Assembly: GCA_023634235.1 (NCBI GenBank)
Contig: JAMKCF010000001.1
Location: 7,566,758-7,630,757 of the forward strand
Origin: Pisaster brevispinus
Taxonomy: Eukaryota; Echinodermata; Asteroidea; Forcipulatida; Asteriidae
Length of the DNA: 64,000 nucleotides
Direction of reading: 5' to 3'
Shown here: positions 62,351 to 64,000 of the stretch, one piece after another
Layout of the letters: each line of letters begins with the position of its first letter
Position numbering within the stretch: position 1 is the first letter of the stretch
The notes under the pieces: generated by a model
The model's database searches: none
Told to the model about the DNA's origin: nothing
The model's input: only the letters and a program-made list of their open reading frames with translations
Made by a program: the position numbers and the translations under genes

Positions 62351-64000
62351 AGGCTCATTCTCTACTTATCAATTGTTGAATGTGCAGTTTTTAATGGACG
62401 TAAACGACAGGCCTGGTTCATTCACTACAGCACTAGTTATTGGTTGATGATTATCCAATGATGAGTTTGTAGTTTCAAGTTTATATACAGCAGTGCAACT
62501 GGACTGGCTCTCTTGTACAATCTTCAAGTCAGAGGTTGCATACATCCAGCAAAAGTTATAAATACTGTAAAAGCACACAACAAAATACATGTTACATGTA
62601 AAAGCTTCTTGAAAAAGAAATGTTCTTAGTTTTAAGAGTTAAGAAATAAACTGTAAGAAATAAACTAAGAAATAAACTGAAGACATTTGTGTATTTATAC
62701 AGTCTGCAATATCAGAAAGGTCATGTTCTATTTGAAGGTTGTTTAAGGACCCTTGACTACAGTTAATTAAAGAATATTACCTATGTAAATGCGATTTGTA
62801 ACAGTATACATTTATGTAAGCAAAGCTCAAAGCAACCCATTCCCAATATGCTCCAATTATTATCTCTATCCATAACATGTACACTATGCATGTACTTTAA
62901 TTTTTTGTAGAACTGGGATTGACATGTAGGTCTTTAACGGTCTTTCTTTTTTATGTAGCTCATTGTTGTGAATGTTCTGTGGGCTTCTAAAAACATTACA
63001 ACTATTGTTTTTCAGAAATCTGTTTTTTTTTTATGCCCAGATATATTTTGGAGATGACAAATGTACAATCATATGGAATTCTGTACTGGTTGACAGCTCT
63101 GCTTGAATGATTTGTGAATACTTTTTTAGTTTGAAATTTAGTTGGTGAATGATTTTTTTGTGAGAATTTCATGTGCATTGACAAGACATGATCAAAAAAG
63201 TATACAATGAAATGGCATAGTGATAGGCAATTAGTAAGGACAAAGTGGAAAGAGGCAATGATGTAGGCCTACCTGATGATGATAACCACTCAGCAACAAA
63301 ATACTTATGTTAAGCCTGTAGTTTGTTGAGGTCCAAATGTGCATTATATCAAAATGTCTCATAAGGAAGAGCAATCCTGCATGGGAAATAAATTTAAGTA
63401 CATGTACATTAATGTTTCGTGTGAACACTGACAAAAAAAACAATGGAATAAATCATTTTCATGACATTCATTTGCATATACTAACTGTAGATTTGCTTGA
63501 TCATCAGCCTTGTTGCATTCCAGCACACATGTATGTATGTAATTGTAAACATCACAATATCAGCTGTGAGGTGGTTGCACTTTGCTGACCAATAGTGGAA
63601 AAAATCTGCCTGAAGAACAAGCTTCATTAAGGTCCCATACAGCAAAGGCTTGAAGTTGAGTAAACAAATGCTGCACTAAACTAATTAAGTTTCACTTGTT
63701 TGATGTTATCTGTCTTTTACATTGTACACTCCACAATTCAATACTACTGACTGTGTACGTAATCAATTCCATTGGAATGTTTCTGTGCTTTAGTTTTGTA
63801 CACGCCTCTATGTAGTGAGCATTTATGTTACGAGACTTCATTGCTTTTGTGTAAATGTGTACATGTAAATGTACAGTGTTATACAGGTACTAATCCATGC
63901 CAAACATAAAGTGTCTTTCACTAGTATTATAACCAAAATATGTTAGCTAACAAAAGTTTAACAATATTAACAAGAGAACCCTAACAAGGTAAGATTCCAA

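Larger units (their letters stand above)
56171..64000. repeat. Tandem array unit, copy 4 (first 7,830 bp, cut by window edge)
   Basis: The partial fourth unit. It matches the first 7.8 kb of copy 1 apart from a base change in a T/A tract near 61600 and the C at 61995 shared with copy 2. It contributes exons 1-7 and the 3-prime end of exon 8 (as numbered on the minus strand) of gene copy D. Confidence 0.96.

Noticed and set aside
1..64000. rDNA or histone-type tandem repeat
   Set aside because: No rRNA, histone or other known tandem multigene sequence was recognised in the unit.

Overview
The window is eukaryotic DNA: AT-rich, with GT-AG introns, dense small transposable elements and no bacterial-type gene packing. 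The mix of a Helitron/Helentron helicase-endonuclease remnant, TIR MITEs, a tRNA-derived SINE-like element and frequent TACATGTA motifs suggests a marine invertebrate, perhaps an echinoderm or another deuterostome. That taxonomic guess is an inference and is weak.

The dominant feature is a head-to-tail array of one ~18.5 kb unit. Taking base 1 as an arbitrary phase, copies occupy 1-18497, 18498-36996, 36997-56170 and 56171-64000 (the last is cut by the window edge). Copies are almost identical; by eye I find only about twenty substitutions or short indels outside homopolymers. The third copy is longer only because it carries a ~675-bp TTAA-flanked insertion at 44951-45625.

Each unit holds one gene on the minus strand. 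I rebuilt it from splice sites as 11 exons whose phases all agree: 2100 coding bases, 699 codons plus stop. It reads across the arbitrary unit boundary, so the window has a 3'-truncated copy A (1-4398), and copies B (16432-22896), C (34932-41394) and D (54108-60568). The product has a basic, NLS-like segment, a ParB/sulfiredoxin-like domain with a GGNH motif, a C-terminal stretch resembling the SAM-binding motif of DNA methyltransferases, and an acidic tail. Copy B has a 1-base frameshift in exon 7; copies C and D are open.

The rest of each unit is transposon debris. In copy 1 coordinates it runs: TIR element in intron 4 (1987-2444), foldback element in intron 2 (3506-3637), dispersed-repeat fragment (about 5830-6180), SINE-like element (about 8310-8653), 169-bp duplication (9752-10089), decayed Helentron helicase plus endonuclease on the minus strand (11131-14043), 80/84-bp palindrome-bearing minisatellite (about 14330-15600) with a nested 161-bp insertion, and a pogo-like terminal repeat next to the gene's stop codon (16327-16404). 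The Helentron lesions are shared by all copies, so it died before the array expanded. The only plausible functional gene in the unit is the ParB-like one, so the array is in effect a tandem multiplication of that gene together with its repeat-rich surroundings.
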